A DNA stretch of 64,000 nucleotides, from positions 7,736 through 71,735 of the forward strand of contig CAVSIA010000013.1 in the NCBI GenBank assembly GCA_963727575.1. The letters run 5' to 3'. This stretch comes from JAHQVI01 sp963727575 (lineage in GTDB: Bacteria > Pseudomonadota > Alphaproteobacteria > Rhizobiales > Rhodomicrobiaceae). The position numbers and the translations under genes were made by a program. The notes under the pieces are model-generated. The model was given only the letters and a program-made list of their open reading frames with translations. It was not told where the DNA came from and made no database searches. How positions within the stretch are numbered: position 1 is the stretch's first letter; every line of letters starts with the position of its first letter. This document shows, piece after piece, positions 38,734 through 48,051 of this stretch.

Positions 38734-38797
38734 GAGCCGATCCGGACGGAGCGGCCATGCACCGCCGCCCCTCCGTAACGTTACCGCAGATGCCCGT

Positions 38798-39985
38798 TTA
38801 GTCGCGGGCCACGCACATGGCAATGCCCATGCCGCCGCCGATGCACAACGTGGCAAGGCCCTTCTTGGCGTCGCGCTTCTTCATCTCGTGCAGGAGCGTG
38901 ATCAGGATGCGGGTGCCCGAGGCGCCGATCGGATGGCCGATGGCGATCGCGCCGCCATTGACGTTGACCTTATCGGTATCCCAGCCGATGCCCTTGTTCA
39001 CGGCGCAAGCCTGCGCGGCAAAGGCTTCGTTGGCTTCGATCAGGTCGAGATCCTGGGCCGACCAGCCCGCTTTCTCGAGCGCCTTCTTCGACGCCGGGAT
39101 CGGGCCGGTTCCCATGATCGAGGGATCGACGCCCGCCTGCGCCCAGGACACGATCCGGGCGAGCGGCTCGATACCGCGCCGCTCCGCTTCGGATGCCGTC
39201 ATCAGCACCACGGCCGCGGCGCCGTCGTTCAGCCCGCTAGCATTGCCCGCCGTCACCGTGCCTTCTTTCGGATCGAAGGCCGGCCGCAGCTTGCCCATGT
39301 CCTCCAGCTTGACGCCGTCGCGGATATATTCGTCCTCGGACACCACCGTCTCGCCCTTGCGCGTCTTGATGACCACGGGGACGATCTCGTCCTTGAACCG
39401 GCCGGCCTTCTTGGCGGCCTCGGCCTTGTTCTGCGATGCGACCGCGAGGCGGTCCTGATCCTCGCGCGTGATCTGCCACTGCCGGGCGACGTTCTCCGCG
39501 GTCGCGCCCATGTGATAGCCGTTGAAGGCATCCCATAAGCCGTCCTTGATCATCGTGTCGACCATCTCCAGATTGCCCATCTTCTGGCCCTGGCGGATAT
39601 AGGCGGCGTGCGGGGACAGGCTCATGCTTTCCTGACCGCCGGCAAGCACGATGCGGGAATCGCCGTTGGCGATCGCCTGGTAGCCGAGCGCCACCGACCG
39701 CAGTCCCGAACCGCAGACCATGTTGACGAGCCAGGCCGGGGTTTCGATCGGAAGCCCGGCGTTGATGGATGCCTGGCGGGCAGGGTTCTGACCCTGTGCC
39801 GCCGTCAGGACCTGGCCGAGAATGACTTCGGAGACCTCGCTCGGCTCGATCCGCGCGCGGCTCATCGCTTCGGTGAGCGCGGTGCGGCCGAGCTCGTGCG
39901 CCGGAACGCTGGCAAACGCACCGTTGAAAGACCCGACCGGCGTGCGCGTGCCCGATGCGATGACGATAGCCTCTTGATTACTCAT
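38798..39985 (-). CDS. phaA: Acetyl-CoA C-acetyltransferase (beta-ketothiolase)
   Basis: Condenses two acetyl-CoA to acetoacetyl-CoA. 395 residues. Nucleophilic Cys in NMVCGSGLRSV, active-site His in NGGAIAIGHPIGASGTR and second Cys in TLCIGGGMGIAMCVAR. GGAGA upstream of ATG. Divergent from phaR, the PHB regulator, and co-directional with phaB. Confidence 0.95.
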   Translation of the reverse strand: MSNQEAIVIASGTRTPVGSFNGAFASVPAHELGRTALTEAMSRARIEPSEVSEVILGQVLTAAQGQNPARQASINAGLPIETPAWLVNMVCGSGLRSVALGYQAIANGDSRIVLAGGQESMSLSPHAAYIRQGQKMGNLEMVDTMIKDGLWDAFNGYHMGATAENVARQWQITREDQDRLAVASQNKAEAAKKAGRFKDEIVPVVIKTRKGETVVSEDEYIRDGVKLEDMGKLRPAFDPKEGTVTAGNASGLNDGAAAVVLMTASEAERRGIEPLARIVSWAQAGVDPSIMGTGPIPASKKALEKAGWSAQDLDLIEANEAFAAQACAVNKGIGWDTDKVNVNGGAIAIGHPIGASGTRILITLLHEMKKRDAKKGLATLCIGGGMGIAMCVARD

Positions 39986-40218
39986 TGAAATTGGTCTCCT
40001 CTATATTGTTTAAGGCCGATCGGATGGGCGCAGTCCGCTCTCCGTCTTTCTATAGATGGTGCCGAATGCGCTGCGGCGAGACAAGCTCTCGCTTGGATCG
40101 CACCTCCGCCGCGACCGGAAAAGCGAGAAAAACGCGAGCGGCGAAAGCCCTAGTGCTTGCGGCGAATATCGGTTACTTCTTGTTGCGGTGCAACCATATG
40201 ACGCGTAGGATTGATTAG

Positions 40219-40896
40219 ATGGCAGAAGAGACGCAAAGCTACGCAAATGGTTTTTCGGAAGGTGCCGCGTCGTTCGAGAAGGGCGCCAAGCCGGAACAGT
40301 CGACTGTTGTTATCAAGAAATACGCCAATCGGCGTCTTTATAACACTGATACCAGCACCTATGTAACCCTGGATGATCTTGCGGAAATGGTGCGTGGCGG
40401 TCGCGACTTCGTCGTCTTCGACGCGCGTACCAGTGAGGATCTTACGCATTCGGTATTGACGCAGATCATTGTCGAGCAGGAGAGCAAGGGTACTCAGACT
40501 CTGCTGCCGATCGGTTTCCTGCGTCAGCTGATCCGCTTTTATGGCAATTCGATCGAGCGGCTGGTCCCAAGCTATCTGGAATACAGCCTCGATACGCTGA
40601 CGCGGGAACAGGAAAAATATCGTAAGCAGTTCTCCAATACGTTCGGCACCGCCGCAATCGAGGCGATGCAGGAGCATACGCGGAATAATATCGAGATATT
40701 CCAGCGCGCATTGAACATGTTTTCGCCCTTTACGTCGTTCGACCCCGCCAAGCCGGGGGTGGACTTGAAGGGTGGGAAGGCCGATACGTCGGTGAAACAG
40801 GACGCCCGTTCCCACTCCGACGAGATTGCCGAGCTGAAGTCCCAACTTGCGACGATTCAGACACAGCTGAACAAGCTTGCTGATCAAAACAAGTAG
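40219..40896 (+). CDS. phaR: Polyhydroxyalkanoate synthesis repressor PhaR
   Basis: 225 residues. Conserved N-terminal DNA-binding domain VIKKYANRRLYNTDTSTYVTLDDL, followed by the PHB-accumulation regulatory domain (TQIIVEQESKG, FLRQLIRFYGNSIERLVPSYLE). C-terminal coiled coil (EIAELKSQLATIQTQLNKL). PhaR binds PHB granules and represses phasin and related genes. The 233-bp region shared with phaA is the likely site of regulation; I did not find a clear operator. Confidence 0.95.
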   Translation: MAEETQSYANGFSEGAASFEKGAKPEQSTVVIKKYANRRLYNTDTSTYVTLDDLAEMVRGGRDFVVFDARTSEDLTHSVLTQIIVEQESKGTQTLLPIGFLRQLIRFYGNSIERLVPSYLEYSLDTLTREQEKYRKQFSNTFGTAAIEAMQEHTRNNIEIFQRALNMFSPFTSFDPAKPGVDLKGGKADTSVKQDARSHSDEIAELKSQLATIQTQLNKLADQNK

Positions 40897-41180
40897 GAGC
40901 CGGAGCAGGCCACACTCAGGTCACGATTGACCGCGAGACTTCCGCTCGGTGTTGAGAACCCGACCGTCGATGAGCGATTTACCAAGAAAGCGTATCAAAT
41001 CGCTCAATATTTGACGAATAGGTTAAAGGTCCATTAAACACGCGTTGTTAGGGTTGCGAGGCGAACTCGTATGAGCGAGCATCGCAACATCCGTAGGCGG
41101 AACACGCCCGATTGCCTTGGCGCAGCGTCCTGAAACGCGCTGCAGCCTGGACGAAGCGAAGCCGCCGTAGGGAGGAGTTC

Positions 41181-41840
41181 ATGGTTCGGATCATCGCACC
41201 TTTGTTGCTCGTGCTGATCTTGCCGGCTTGCGCGATCGCGCCGCCTTCCTCCATGTTTACCTCGCTTGGATCCGACGACGACCGGCAGGTCGAAGCTGCG
41301 CGTGAGGTCAAGCCCGAGCCGAAGCCTGTCAAGCAGGCCGGTCTCGGCGGCTCGATCAGCGGACTTTGGGATTCGGTCAAGTCCGGCTTCGGCGGCAGCA
41401 AGACCGACGTCGCTCTGCCGCCGGACGATCAGCTCGGAGCGGTCGACGCCAAACAGGCGCAGGATCTGGTCAACACCTACCGCGCGTCCAAAGGACTTAA
41501 GCCGCTTCGGCTGAACGCGCATCTGGCGGATGCCGCGATCGTACATTCCAAGGACCTGGCAAAGACCGACCGCATCTCGCATTACGGCTCCGACGGGTCC
41601 GATACCTGGGACCGCGTCCGCCGCACCGGATACGACGCCCGTCTGACGGCCGAGAATGTCGGCACCGGACAGCGTTCGCTCGGCGAGGTGTTCCGCGGCT
41701 GGCAGAACAGCCCGGATCACAATGCCAATCTGCTGCTCGCCGATGCGGAAGAGATGGGCATCGCGGTGGTTTACGATCCCAAGACCCAGTTCAAGACCTT
41801 TTGGACGATGGTGATCGGCTCCCCTGCATCCGCTCAATAA
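41181..41840 (+). CDS. CAP-domain lipoprotein
   Basis: 219 residues from ATG 41181 after GGGAGGAG. Lipobox LPAC at about residues 14-17, Pro/Lys-rich linker, then a CAP/SCP domain: AQDLVNTYRASKGLKPLRLN, AAIVHSKDLAKTDRISHYG, AENVGTGQRSLGEVFRGWQNSPDHNANLL and MGIAVVYD. Bacterial CAP proteins of this type are extracytoplasmic, with mostly unknown activity. Confidence 0.88.
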   Translation: MVRIIAPLLLVLILPACAIAPPSSMFTSLGSDDDRQVEAAREVKPEPKPVKQAGLGGSISGLWDSVKSGFGGSKTDVALPPDDQLGAVDAKQAQDLVNTYRASKGLKPLRLNAHLADAAIVHSKDLAKTDRISHYGSDGSDTWDRVRRTGYDARLTAENVGTGQRSLGEVFRGWQNSPDHNANLLLADAEEMGIAVVYDPKTQFKTFWTMVIGSPASAQ

Positions 41841-41860
41841 TTACGATAGTTGAGGAATTC

Positions 41861-41894
41861 GGCCGCGTTTGGGGGCGATCCCGCGCGGCCTTTT
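41861..41894 (+). terminator. Intrinsic terminator after the CAP lipoprotein gene
   Basis: Stem GGCCGCG (41861-41867) / CGCGGCC (41884-41890), then TTTT. It starts 20 bp after the stop codon. Confidence 0.7.
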
Positions 41895-42103
41895 GGCGTG
41901 CCGGGCCGCTTCAACGACGCACGGCCTTAAAGACGCCGGTAACGCTGGGCGGATGGCACGCTCGGATTGCCGGCGATCCAGGGAAGCGCGATCGGTTTAA
42001 GTGGCGCCGCCGGGACCGATCGCGTGTGTCTGCGCGGGACTGTTGAACCGCGAACGGCGACCCGATCGCGCGCCTGCATTCGGCAAGAGCGCCGGCCCGC
42101 CAA

Positions 42104-43093
42104 TCAATCGGCGGCTTTGGCTTTTGCCTTGGGCGTCGCCTTGGCCTTCGCGTGGGCCTTTTTGGCGCTCTTGCGGGACTTGCCCCTTCTCTTTACCTTG
42201 CGCGGCTTGCACACGACCGCAGCCATGTCGCCGGGCGTCGCCACCGCGGTCTGGTCGATCGCCATTTGATCGACGCTCGCCGCGAACATCGTCTTCCAGC
42301 CGTAGAAATCGAAGCCGTATTGCAGCAGGCGGGAAGCCCGCGCCGTCCGCGCGCCGCTGGAGGGCTCGCCGAGCACCACGGCAATCATGCTCAATTCCCC
42401 GCGCTTGGCGCTGGCGACGATATTGAAGCCCGAAGCGCAGATGAAGCCGGTCTTCATCCCCTCGGCGCCTTCGAATGTCTTGAGCAGCTTATTGTGCGTG
42501 CGAAGCGTCCGGTTGCCGATCTTGAACGAAGGCATGGAGAACAGGTCGGCGTGTTCCGGGAACTCCTTCATGATCGCCCGGCCGAGAATGGCCATATCGC
42601 GCGCCGTGGTCACCTGGCCGTCATTCGGCAGGCCATTGGCGTTCAAATAGCGCGTCCGCGTCATGCCGAGGCGCTGCGCCGTCTTGTTCATGCGCTCGAC
42701 GAAAGCCGGCTCGCTGCCGCCGATCCGCTCCGCGATCATCACGGCAACGTCGTTTGCGGATTTGACGATCAGCGCCTTCAGCGCCAGTTCGACGGTGAGC
42801 TCTCCGCCGACGGGAAGGCCGATCTTGCTCGGCGGCTGCTCGCGGGCATGCTCCGAGCAACTCACCTTGTCGCTCAGCGCCAGCTTTCCGTCACGAAGAT
42901 CCTCGAAAGCGATATAGGCCGTCATCAGCTTGGTGAGCGAGGCCGGATGCCAGACATTGTCGGCATCCTCGGCATAGATGACGAGGCCGGATTTCGGTTC
43001 GATGACGAGGGCGGGTCCCGCAGTGGCGGCGCGCGGTAGGATGCCGAGCAAAAGGGCCACAACTGCCGAACGCAAGACGCAATTCAAGGTCAT
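42104..43093 (-). CDS. D-alanyl-D-alanine carboxypeptidase (PBP5/6 family)
   Basis: Trims peptidoglycan stem peptides in the periplasm. 329 residues from ATG 43093 with a signal peptide ending AATAG. Penicillin-binding motifs: SLTK (HPASLTKLMTAYIAFEDL), SAN (KSANDVAVMIAERIGG) and KTG (AEGMKTGFICASGFN). The C-terminus lacks a clear amphipathic anchor and instead has a 35-residue Lys/Ala-rich tail (KAHAKAKATPKAKAKAAD). A TTG 30 bp upstream is in frame but less likely. Confidence 0.92.
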   Translation of the reverse strand: MTLNCVLRSAVVALLLGILPRAATAGPALVIEPKSGLVIYAEDADNVWHPASLTKLMTAYIAFEDLRDGKLALSDKVSCSEHAREQPPSKIGLPVGGELTVELALKALIVKSANDVAVMIAERIGGSEPAFVERMNKTAQRLGMTRTRYLNANGLPNDGQVTTARDMAILGRAIMKEFPEHADLFSMPSFKIGNRTLRTHNKLLKTFEGAEGMKTGFICASGFNIVASAKRGELSMIAVVLGEPSSGARTARASRLLQYGFDFYGWKTMFAASVDQMAIDQTAVATPGDMAAVVCKPRKVKRRGKSRKSAKKAHAKAKATPKAKAKAAD

Positions 43094-43565
43094 GTTCAGG
43101 ATTTGATTTCGCAGCAACAGCAATGCGGATTAATGGTGCGCCGGCCCCCCCAAGCGCGCCCATCGGCTCTCCAGGGTTGTTATCATCGGTTGCCGTTCAT
43201 CTCAAGAGCTAAGGGCCGATGAGACGCGATTTCCGCCGCGGCAGGCCGAGATGGCGATCACCGTTTTTCGCCGACCGGCGCTTCCAGTAGGCGTCTGCCG
43301 ATTCAACAAAAAGTTGCGTTACTGCAACGTCGCACTTGCCGATTCTCGTCCGTCGGGCGTCGCCAGCCCGGCCGCGTCCGCGTGCCGGAGCCGATAAAAT
43401 CCATGTTTAAACAATAAACTATTGCTAAAATATCAACCAAAGTTGATAAAAACTTTAATGCACTGTTTGTAATGCATTTCCTTTTCGATGATACGCTTGC
43501 TTCACATCGAGGCAGGCGAGCGCGTTCGATCGTTTTAAGATGCTGAATTTACCTGAATTATTGGC
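43094..43565. promoter_or_regulatory. Intergenic region with AT-rich stretch and inverted repeats
   Basis: About 470 bp between divergent genes. 43400-43480 is much more AT-rich than its surroundings and contains TATCAAC-CAAA-GTTGATA (43431-43448) and AATGCA...TGCATT (43457-43478). These are plausible protein-binding sites ahead of the secreted-protein gene at 43566, but no regulator is identified. Confidence 0.4.
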
Positions 43566-44736
43566 ATGAAGCGGCCTGTTTGCATTTTAAACTTGGTATT
43601 TCGCCTGCTGCTGGCGCTCGCCGTCCTGCGAATTGCTGGAGGTCCCGCGTCTGCCGAAGTCGGCTGCGACGTGTTGCTTGAGGCGTGGAAGAGCCATCAG
43701 GTCTCCGAAGACTTCTATCTGAAGAACTGTCCATCGCCGGATCAAAAGGTGCGGGTCAACAACCTGTTTTCGACGGCCCGCGTCGACGAGCTGGTGCAGG
43801 CGATCGCCACGCGCTCTCCGTCGATGCTTCGGGCGGTGCAGAATTACGGCCCGCCGGAGAAGATCACCGCGCTGCTCAGCCAGAAATCCCTCGACCGGCG
43901 GCAAAGCATCCTGTCGGGCCTCGATTGGCGGTTCTACCGCAACCTTGTTGAGTATGTGACATCTGCGCGCTCGGACTACTACATCGAGGAGTATCTGTTC
44001 GACTCGACCGGGGCGCCGGCAGGCGCGGCGCCGGCAAAGCGGTATACGACGCTGTTCTGGGTTGCACTCCGGGCGCAGGACCCGTTCTTTCTGAGCCGCA
44101 CGCTGGCCGCGCATCTGTCGCCCTACAAGCTCGAAAGCGACCCGTCGAACGCGGATAAATTCCCCTGCGCGGCTAACATCTATCTGTGCGTGGTGACCTC
44201 GGGGTCGATTTCCGGGCGGGAGAAGCAGGAGCTGGTTTCGATCCTGACGTCCTACGACGTCAACCTGCCCTCGTGGACGGCGCCGATGGTCTCGTCCGAA
44301 TTCGCCGGATATACAGCTCGCGCGTCCCGACAGGTCGAATGCCGAGATCTGCAATGCCGTTGCGCCCGATTGCAGCCTCGCGCTCAAGCTGCTCGGTCAG
44401 CGGCAGGTGCAGGCACCCGATGCTGGGTCATCCTACAGCTTCACGGACTACGCCGGCTACGATCCGATGGGCAAACGCCATCTCCTGACCGGGCAAACCC
44501 AGAGCGAGATCTTCGCCGCCTGGATATCCGACGCGTCAAGTCCGGCCGGGCCGCCCGTCGGCAATGCCATCGAGCTGGTGTCTTACAAGACCCTCAACGG
44601 CCGGATCGCCCAGTTCAAAAGCCAGGTCGGCAAGAAAATTCAAAATCATGAAAGTCTGAGCCAGACCGGCTTCATCACCTTCGACCCGCTTCAGTCCCGA
44701 TACGTGCTCAAGATCGTGGCAACCCGCTTCAACTAA
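43566..44736 (+). CDS. Secreted protein of unknown function, one frameshift
   Basis: Signal peptide MKRPVCILNLVFRLLLALAV... to SAEVG. The first frame runs through GLDWRFYRNLVEYVTSARSD and AANIYLCVVTSGSIS to SSEFAG near 44310; a shifted frame continues DIQLARPDRSNAEICNAVAPDC and ends SQTGFITFDPLQSRYVLKIVATRFN (in parts). Joined length about 389 residues with several Cys. No family recognised. The amt-type gene follows 39 bp downstream, so they may be co-transcribed. Confidence 0.6.
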
Positions 44737-44775
44737 CGCTCGCCAGCGACTTCGCCCTCCTAGGATCGTCAAACA

Positions 44776-46083
44776 ATGATAAGCAGCCGGCGCTTCAAAC
44801 CTTCCCAATTGGTCAATCGCTGCTGGTGGATCTCCATCGCGTTTCTGGCTCTCAGCTTTGCCTGCGACGTTGCCCTGGCCCAGTCGACGCCGGACCGGGC
44901 GAGCGCCGCGGGAAATGCGAGCTGGATGCTGACGGCGACCGTGTTCGTCCTCCTCATGGTGCTGCCCGGCCTGCTGCTGCTCAATGGCGGCTCCAAGTCG
45001 GCCGACGAGCTTTTCGTCTCCGGCATCCTGATCTTTACGTCCGTCTCGGTGACGACGATCGTCTGGGGCGTATTCGGGTATTCGATCGCCTTCGGCAATG
45101 GAGGCGAATGGAACGATTTCATCGGCTCGCTCGAATACGTCTTCTTATCCAACGTCCGGAAGGACGAATATATCGGTTCAATACCTATCCTTCTGTACGC
45201 GATGTTTCAGCTCAGCTTCGCGATCGTTACGGTGGCCCTGGTGTGCGGCGCGTTCGATCGCCGAGTCAACCTGGTGGTCTTCTTTTCATTTGTCGTGCTC
45301 TGGGTGACTTTCGTCTATCTGCCGATCGCGCATTGGGTCTGGGGCGGCGGTTTTCTCGGCGAGTTGGAGTTCCTCGATTTCGCAGGCGGCACCGTCGTAC
45401 ACCTGTCCTCGGGCATGGCCGGCGCGGTGCTGATCATACGGCGCGGGCGGATGCCGCGAAAACCGGGCGAGCACGTCGACAACATCCAGATGCTCAGCGT
45501 GTTCGTCGGCGCGAGCTTTCTCTGGCTCGGCTGGTTCGGCTTCAATGCCGGTTCGGCCCTTGCGGCGGGTGAAACCGCAACCGTCGCGTTTGCCACCACG
45601 CAGTTCGCGGCAGCCTCCGCCGCGCTGGTCTGGTTCTTCTTCGAGAACGCCTTTTACGGCTACCTCCGCCCGCCCAGCGTGCTCACCGGCGCGCTCGCGG
45701 GCCTTGTCGCCATCACTCCGGCTTCAGGCTTCGTGCCGGTCGGCGCCTCGCTGCTGATCGGTGCGATCGCGGGCGGGCTCTGCTTCCTCGCATCCTGGCT
45801 GATCCGCGACGTTCTGCGCTATGACGACCGTACCGACCTCATCAGCGTCCATGCCGTCGGCGGCGCGATCGGCACCGTCCTGACCGGCGTCTTCGCAACG
45901 AAGAAGATCGGCACGGGCGCGGGCTGGGTGGATGGAAATTTCGGCCAGGTCACATTGCAATGCGCGGCGGTCGCCGTGGTCGCGGTCTGGAGCGTCGTGG
46001 TCACCTATATCCTGATCTCGGTGCTGGAAGCGCTGTTCCGCAGCGCCCCGATCGATGCGCGCCGGCCGGTGCACCGCACCTAG
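44776..46083 (+). CDS. Ammonium transporter (Amt) family protein
   Basis: 435 residues, signal-like N-terminus and about eleven membrane helices. The two pore histidines of Amt proteins are visible: DFAGGTVVHLSSGMAG and DLISVHAVGGAIGTVLTG. WLGWFGFNAGSAL is the conserved helix-6 motif. It differs from canonical AmtB in the central part (LYAMFQLSFAIVTVALVCGAF matches the family) and has no glnK gene next to it, so it may be a divergent paralogue rather than the main nitrogen-regulated transporter. Confidence 0.88.
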   Translation: MISSRRFKPSQLVNRCWWISIAFLALSFACDVALAQSTPDRASAAGNASWMLTATVFVLLMVLPGLLLLNGGSKSADELFVSGILIFTSVSVTTIVWGVFGYSIAFGNGGEWNDFIGSLEYVFLSNVRKDEYIGSIPILLYAMFQLSFAIVTVALVCGAFDRRVNLVVFFSFVVLWVTFVYLPIAHWVWGGGFLGELEFLDFAGGTVVHLSSGMAGAVLIIRRGRMPRKPGEHVDNIQMLSVFVGASFLWLGWFGFNAGSALAAGETATVAFATTQFAAASAALVWFFFENAFYGYLRPPSVLTGALAGLVAITPASGFVPVGASLLIGAIAGGLCFLASWLIRDVLRYDDRTDLISVHAVGGAIGTVLTGVFATKKIGTGAGWVDGNFGQVTLQCAAVAVVAVWSVVVTYILISVLEALFRSAPIDARRPVHRT

Positions 46084-46192
46084 AGCGGGATGATCTTGGT
46101 CGGAACCAGCGTCAACGTTGCGGCCCGCTCCAGATTGGTTAGCTGATCGCGTGATCGAATGGAAACCGGATTTCAGTTTCCTGATCACGCTC
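46082..46192 (+). repeat. Dispersed palindromic intergenic repeat, copy 2
   Basis: Begins TAGAGCGGGATGATCTTGG right at the stop of the amt gene and ends GCGTGATCGAATGGAAACC...GTTTCCTGATCACGCTCT. Same architecture as 62879-62996 and, inverted, 1351-1465. The rest of the gap up to 46441 has no gene; the dctP promoter is expected around 46380-46430. Confidence 0.75.
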
Positions 46193-46441
46193 TGGGCCGG
46201 AACGGTCTCGATGCGCTCGCGCCATTGTTCGCGGGCGGAATGCTTCGAAGCGCATGGACGGCAACGGCTCTCGCGGACAGGCGCGGAACGAGCGGGGCCG
46301 AACCAGATGAGGAAGATGGCGCAAGAGGCTCGCGGGAAAAGACAAATCACCGATAAATACGTCCAGCCCTGCTTTTTTGGACTGGTATGAGCCATCCGCC
46401 TCCTTTACACCTTGCAATATCGTAGCTTTGGGAGGTCATTT

Positions 46442-47428
46442 ATGAACCGCAGTAAGAGTCTCTTTTTCGCCCTGGCCGCGTCGCTGATCGCGGCTGGCCC
46501 TGCCTCCGCCCAAACGGTGATCAAGTTCAGCCACGTCGTTGCTGAAAATACGCCCAAGGGTCAGGCGGCACTCAAGTTCAAGGAAGTGGCGGAACAGCTT
46601 CTCCCAGGCAAGGTCAAGGTTGAGGTCTATCCGAACTCTCAGCTCTTCGGCGACGCCAAGGAGATGGAAGCGCTGGCATTGGGCGACGTCCAGTTCATCG
46701 CGCCTTCGCTTGCGAAATTCGGCAAATATACCAAGAAGCTCCAGGTCTATGACCTGCCGTTCCTGTTCAACGATGTCGAGGCGGTCGACAAATTCCAGTC
46801 GAGCGATGCGGGCCAGAGCTTGCTGACGTCGATGCAGGACAAGGGCTTCGTCGGCGTTGCCTATTGGCATAACGGCATGAAGCAGCTTTCCGCCAACAAG
46901 CCGCTGCTGATGCCGGAAGACGCCAAGGGCCTGAAGTTCCGTATCCAGAGCTCGGACGTGCTGCAGGCGCAGTTCGAAGCGGTTGGTGCGGTCCCGCAGA
47001 AGCTTGCCTTCGCGGAAGTTTACCAGGCACTGCAGGTCGGCACGGTCGACGGGCAGGAAAACACCTGGTCGAACATCTACAGCCAGAAATTCTTTGAGGC
47101 GCAGAAGCACTTCACCGAATCCAATCACGGCGTGATCGACTATATGGTCGTCACCAATGCCGATTGGTGGAAGGGCCTGCCGGACGACGTCAAGGAAGGT
47201 CTGACGAAGGCTATGGCTGAGGCGAGCAAGGTCAACAACGACGTCGCCAACAAGCTCAACGAAGAAGCCAAGGAGAAGATCAAGGCCGCCGGCACTTCGG
47301 AAATTCATCAGCTCAATGCCGACCAGAAAAAGGCCTGGCGCGAAGCGATGAAGCCGGTCTGGGCCAAGTTCGAAGGCGAAATCGGCAAGGATGTGATCGA
47401 AGCCGCTTCGTCCGCGAACGGCAGCTAA
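46442..47428 (+). CDS. dctP: TRAP transporter substrate-binding protein DctP
   Basis: Periplasmic solute-binding protein for a TRAP transporter. 328 residues from ATG 46442 after GGGAGG; signal peptide ends ASAQT. Family motifs: VIKFSHVVAENTPKGQAALKF, ELFGDAKEMEALALGDVQF-like region, KGLKFRIQSSDVLQAQFEAVGAVPQ in parts with the substrate-clamping Arg, and VDGQENTWSNIYSQKF. This Q-N pattern is typical of C4-dicarboxylate-type DctP; true ligand unknown. Confidence 0.93.
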   Translation: MNRSKSLFFALAASLIAAGPASAQTVIKFSHVVAENTPKGQAALKFKEVAEQLLPGKVKVEVYPNSQLFGDAKEMEALALGDVQFIAPSLAKFGKYTKKLQVYDLPFLFNDVEAVDKFQSSDAGQSLLTSMQDKGFVGVAYWHNGMKQLSANKPLLMPEDAKGLKFRIQSSDVLQAQFEAVGAVPQKLAFAEVYQALQVGTVDGQENTWSNIYSQKFFEAQKHFTESNHGVIDYMVVTNADWWKGLPDDVKEGLTKAMAEASKVNNDVANKLNEEAKEKIKAAGTSEIHQLNADQKKAWREAMKPVWAKFEGEIGKDVIEAASSANGS

Positions 47429-47443
47429 GACGCAAAAGACGAG

Positions 47444-47471
47444 GGGCCGCGAGCATAACGCGGCCCTTTTT
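47444..47471 (+). terminator. Hairpin and T-run between dctP and dctQ
   Basis: GGGCCGCG (47444-47451) / CGCGGCCC (47459-47466), 7-nt loop, then five T. It probably limits read-through so that the binding protein is made in excess over the membrane subunits, a usual feature of such operons. Confidence 0.8.
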
Positions 47472-47496
47472 ATAACTTGTGACCGGGGGGATACGC

Positions 47497-48051
47497 GTGC
47501 TGATCAAATTCATTCATCGCGCTGAGGAAGCGCTCCTTGCGCTGATCCTCGCGGCAATGACGATCCTGACATTCGTCCAGGTGGTGCTGCGCTACGGCTT
47601 GAACACCGGCATGTTCTGGGTGCTCGAGGCGACGCTCTACCTGTTCGGCTGGCTCGTGCTGATCGGCATTTCCTACGGGGTGCGCACGCATTCCCATATC
47701 GGCGTCGATCTCCTGGCAAAATCCCTTCCGCCCGCTCCGCGCCGAATCCTCGGCCTGATCATCACCGCGCTCGCCCTCCTCTACACCGCCCTCATGTTCT
47801 GGGGCGCCTACACCTATATCGACCGCATGATCATCCTCGGCGTCGAAGCCGAGGACATTCCCATCCAACGCTGGATTCTGGGGCTGTGTCTGCCGATCGG
47901 CTTCATCCTGCTCGGCATCCGGCTGCTGGTCATCGGCTGGCAGATCGTCAGCGGCCAGGCCAAAGGCTTCGAGCTCGCCGACGAGGCGGCCGAAGCGACC
48001 AAAGACATCAACCGCGACGGAACGCCTGACGCGACGGAGGTCTCCCGATGA
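47497..48051 (+). CDS. dctQ: TRAP transporter small permease DctQ
   Basis: About 184 residues with four membrane helices and DctQ features (LTFVQVVLRYGLNTGMFWVLEAT, YLFGWLVLIGISYGVRTHSHIGVDLL). Start taken at GTG 47497, because GGGGGG lies 7 nt upstream; another GTG at 47479 is in frame. Its stop overlaps the start of dctM by 4 bp (ATGA). Confidence 0.88.
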   Translation: MLIKFIHRAEEALLALILAAMTILTFVQVVLRYGLNTGMFWVLEATLYLFGWLVLIGISYGVRTHSHIGVDLLAKSLPPAPRRILGLIITALALLYTALMFWGAYTYIDRMIILGVEAEDIPIQRWILGLCLPIGFILLGIRLLVIGWQIVSGQAKGFELADEAAEATKDINRDGTPDATEVSR

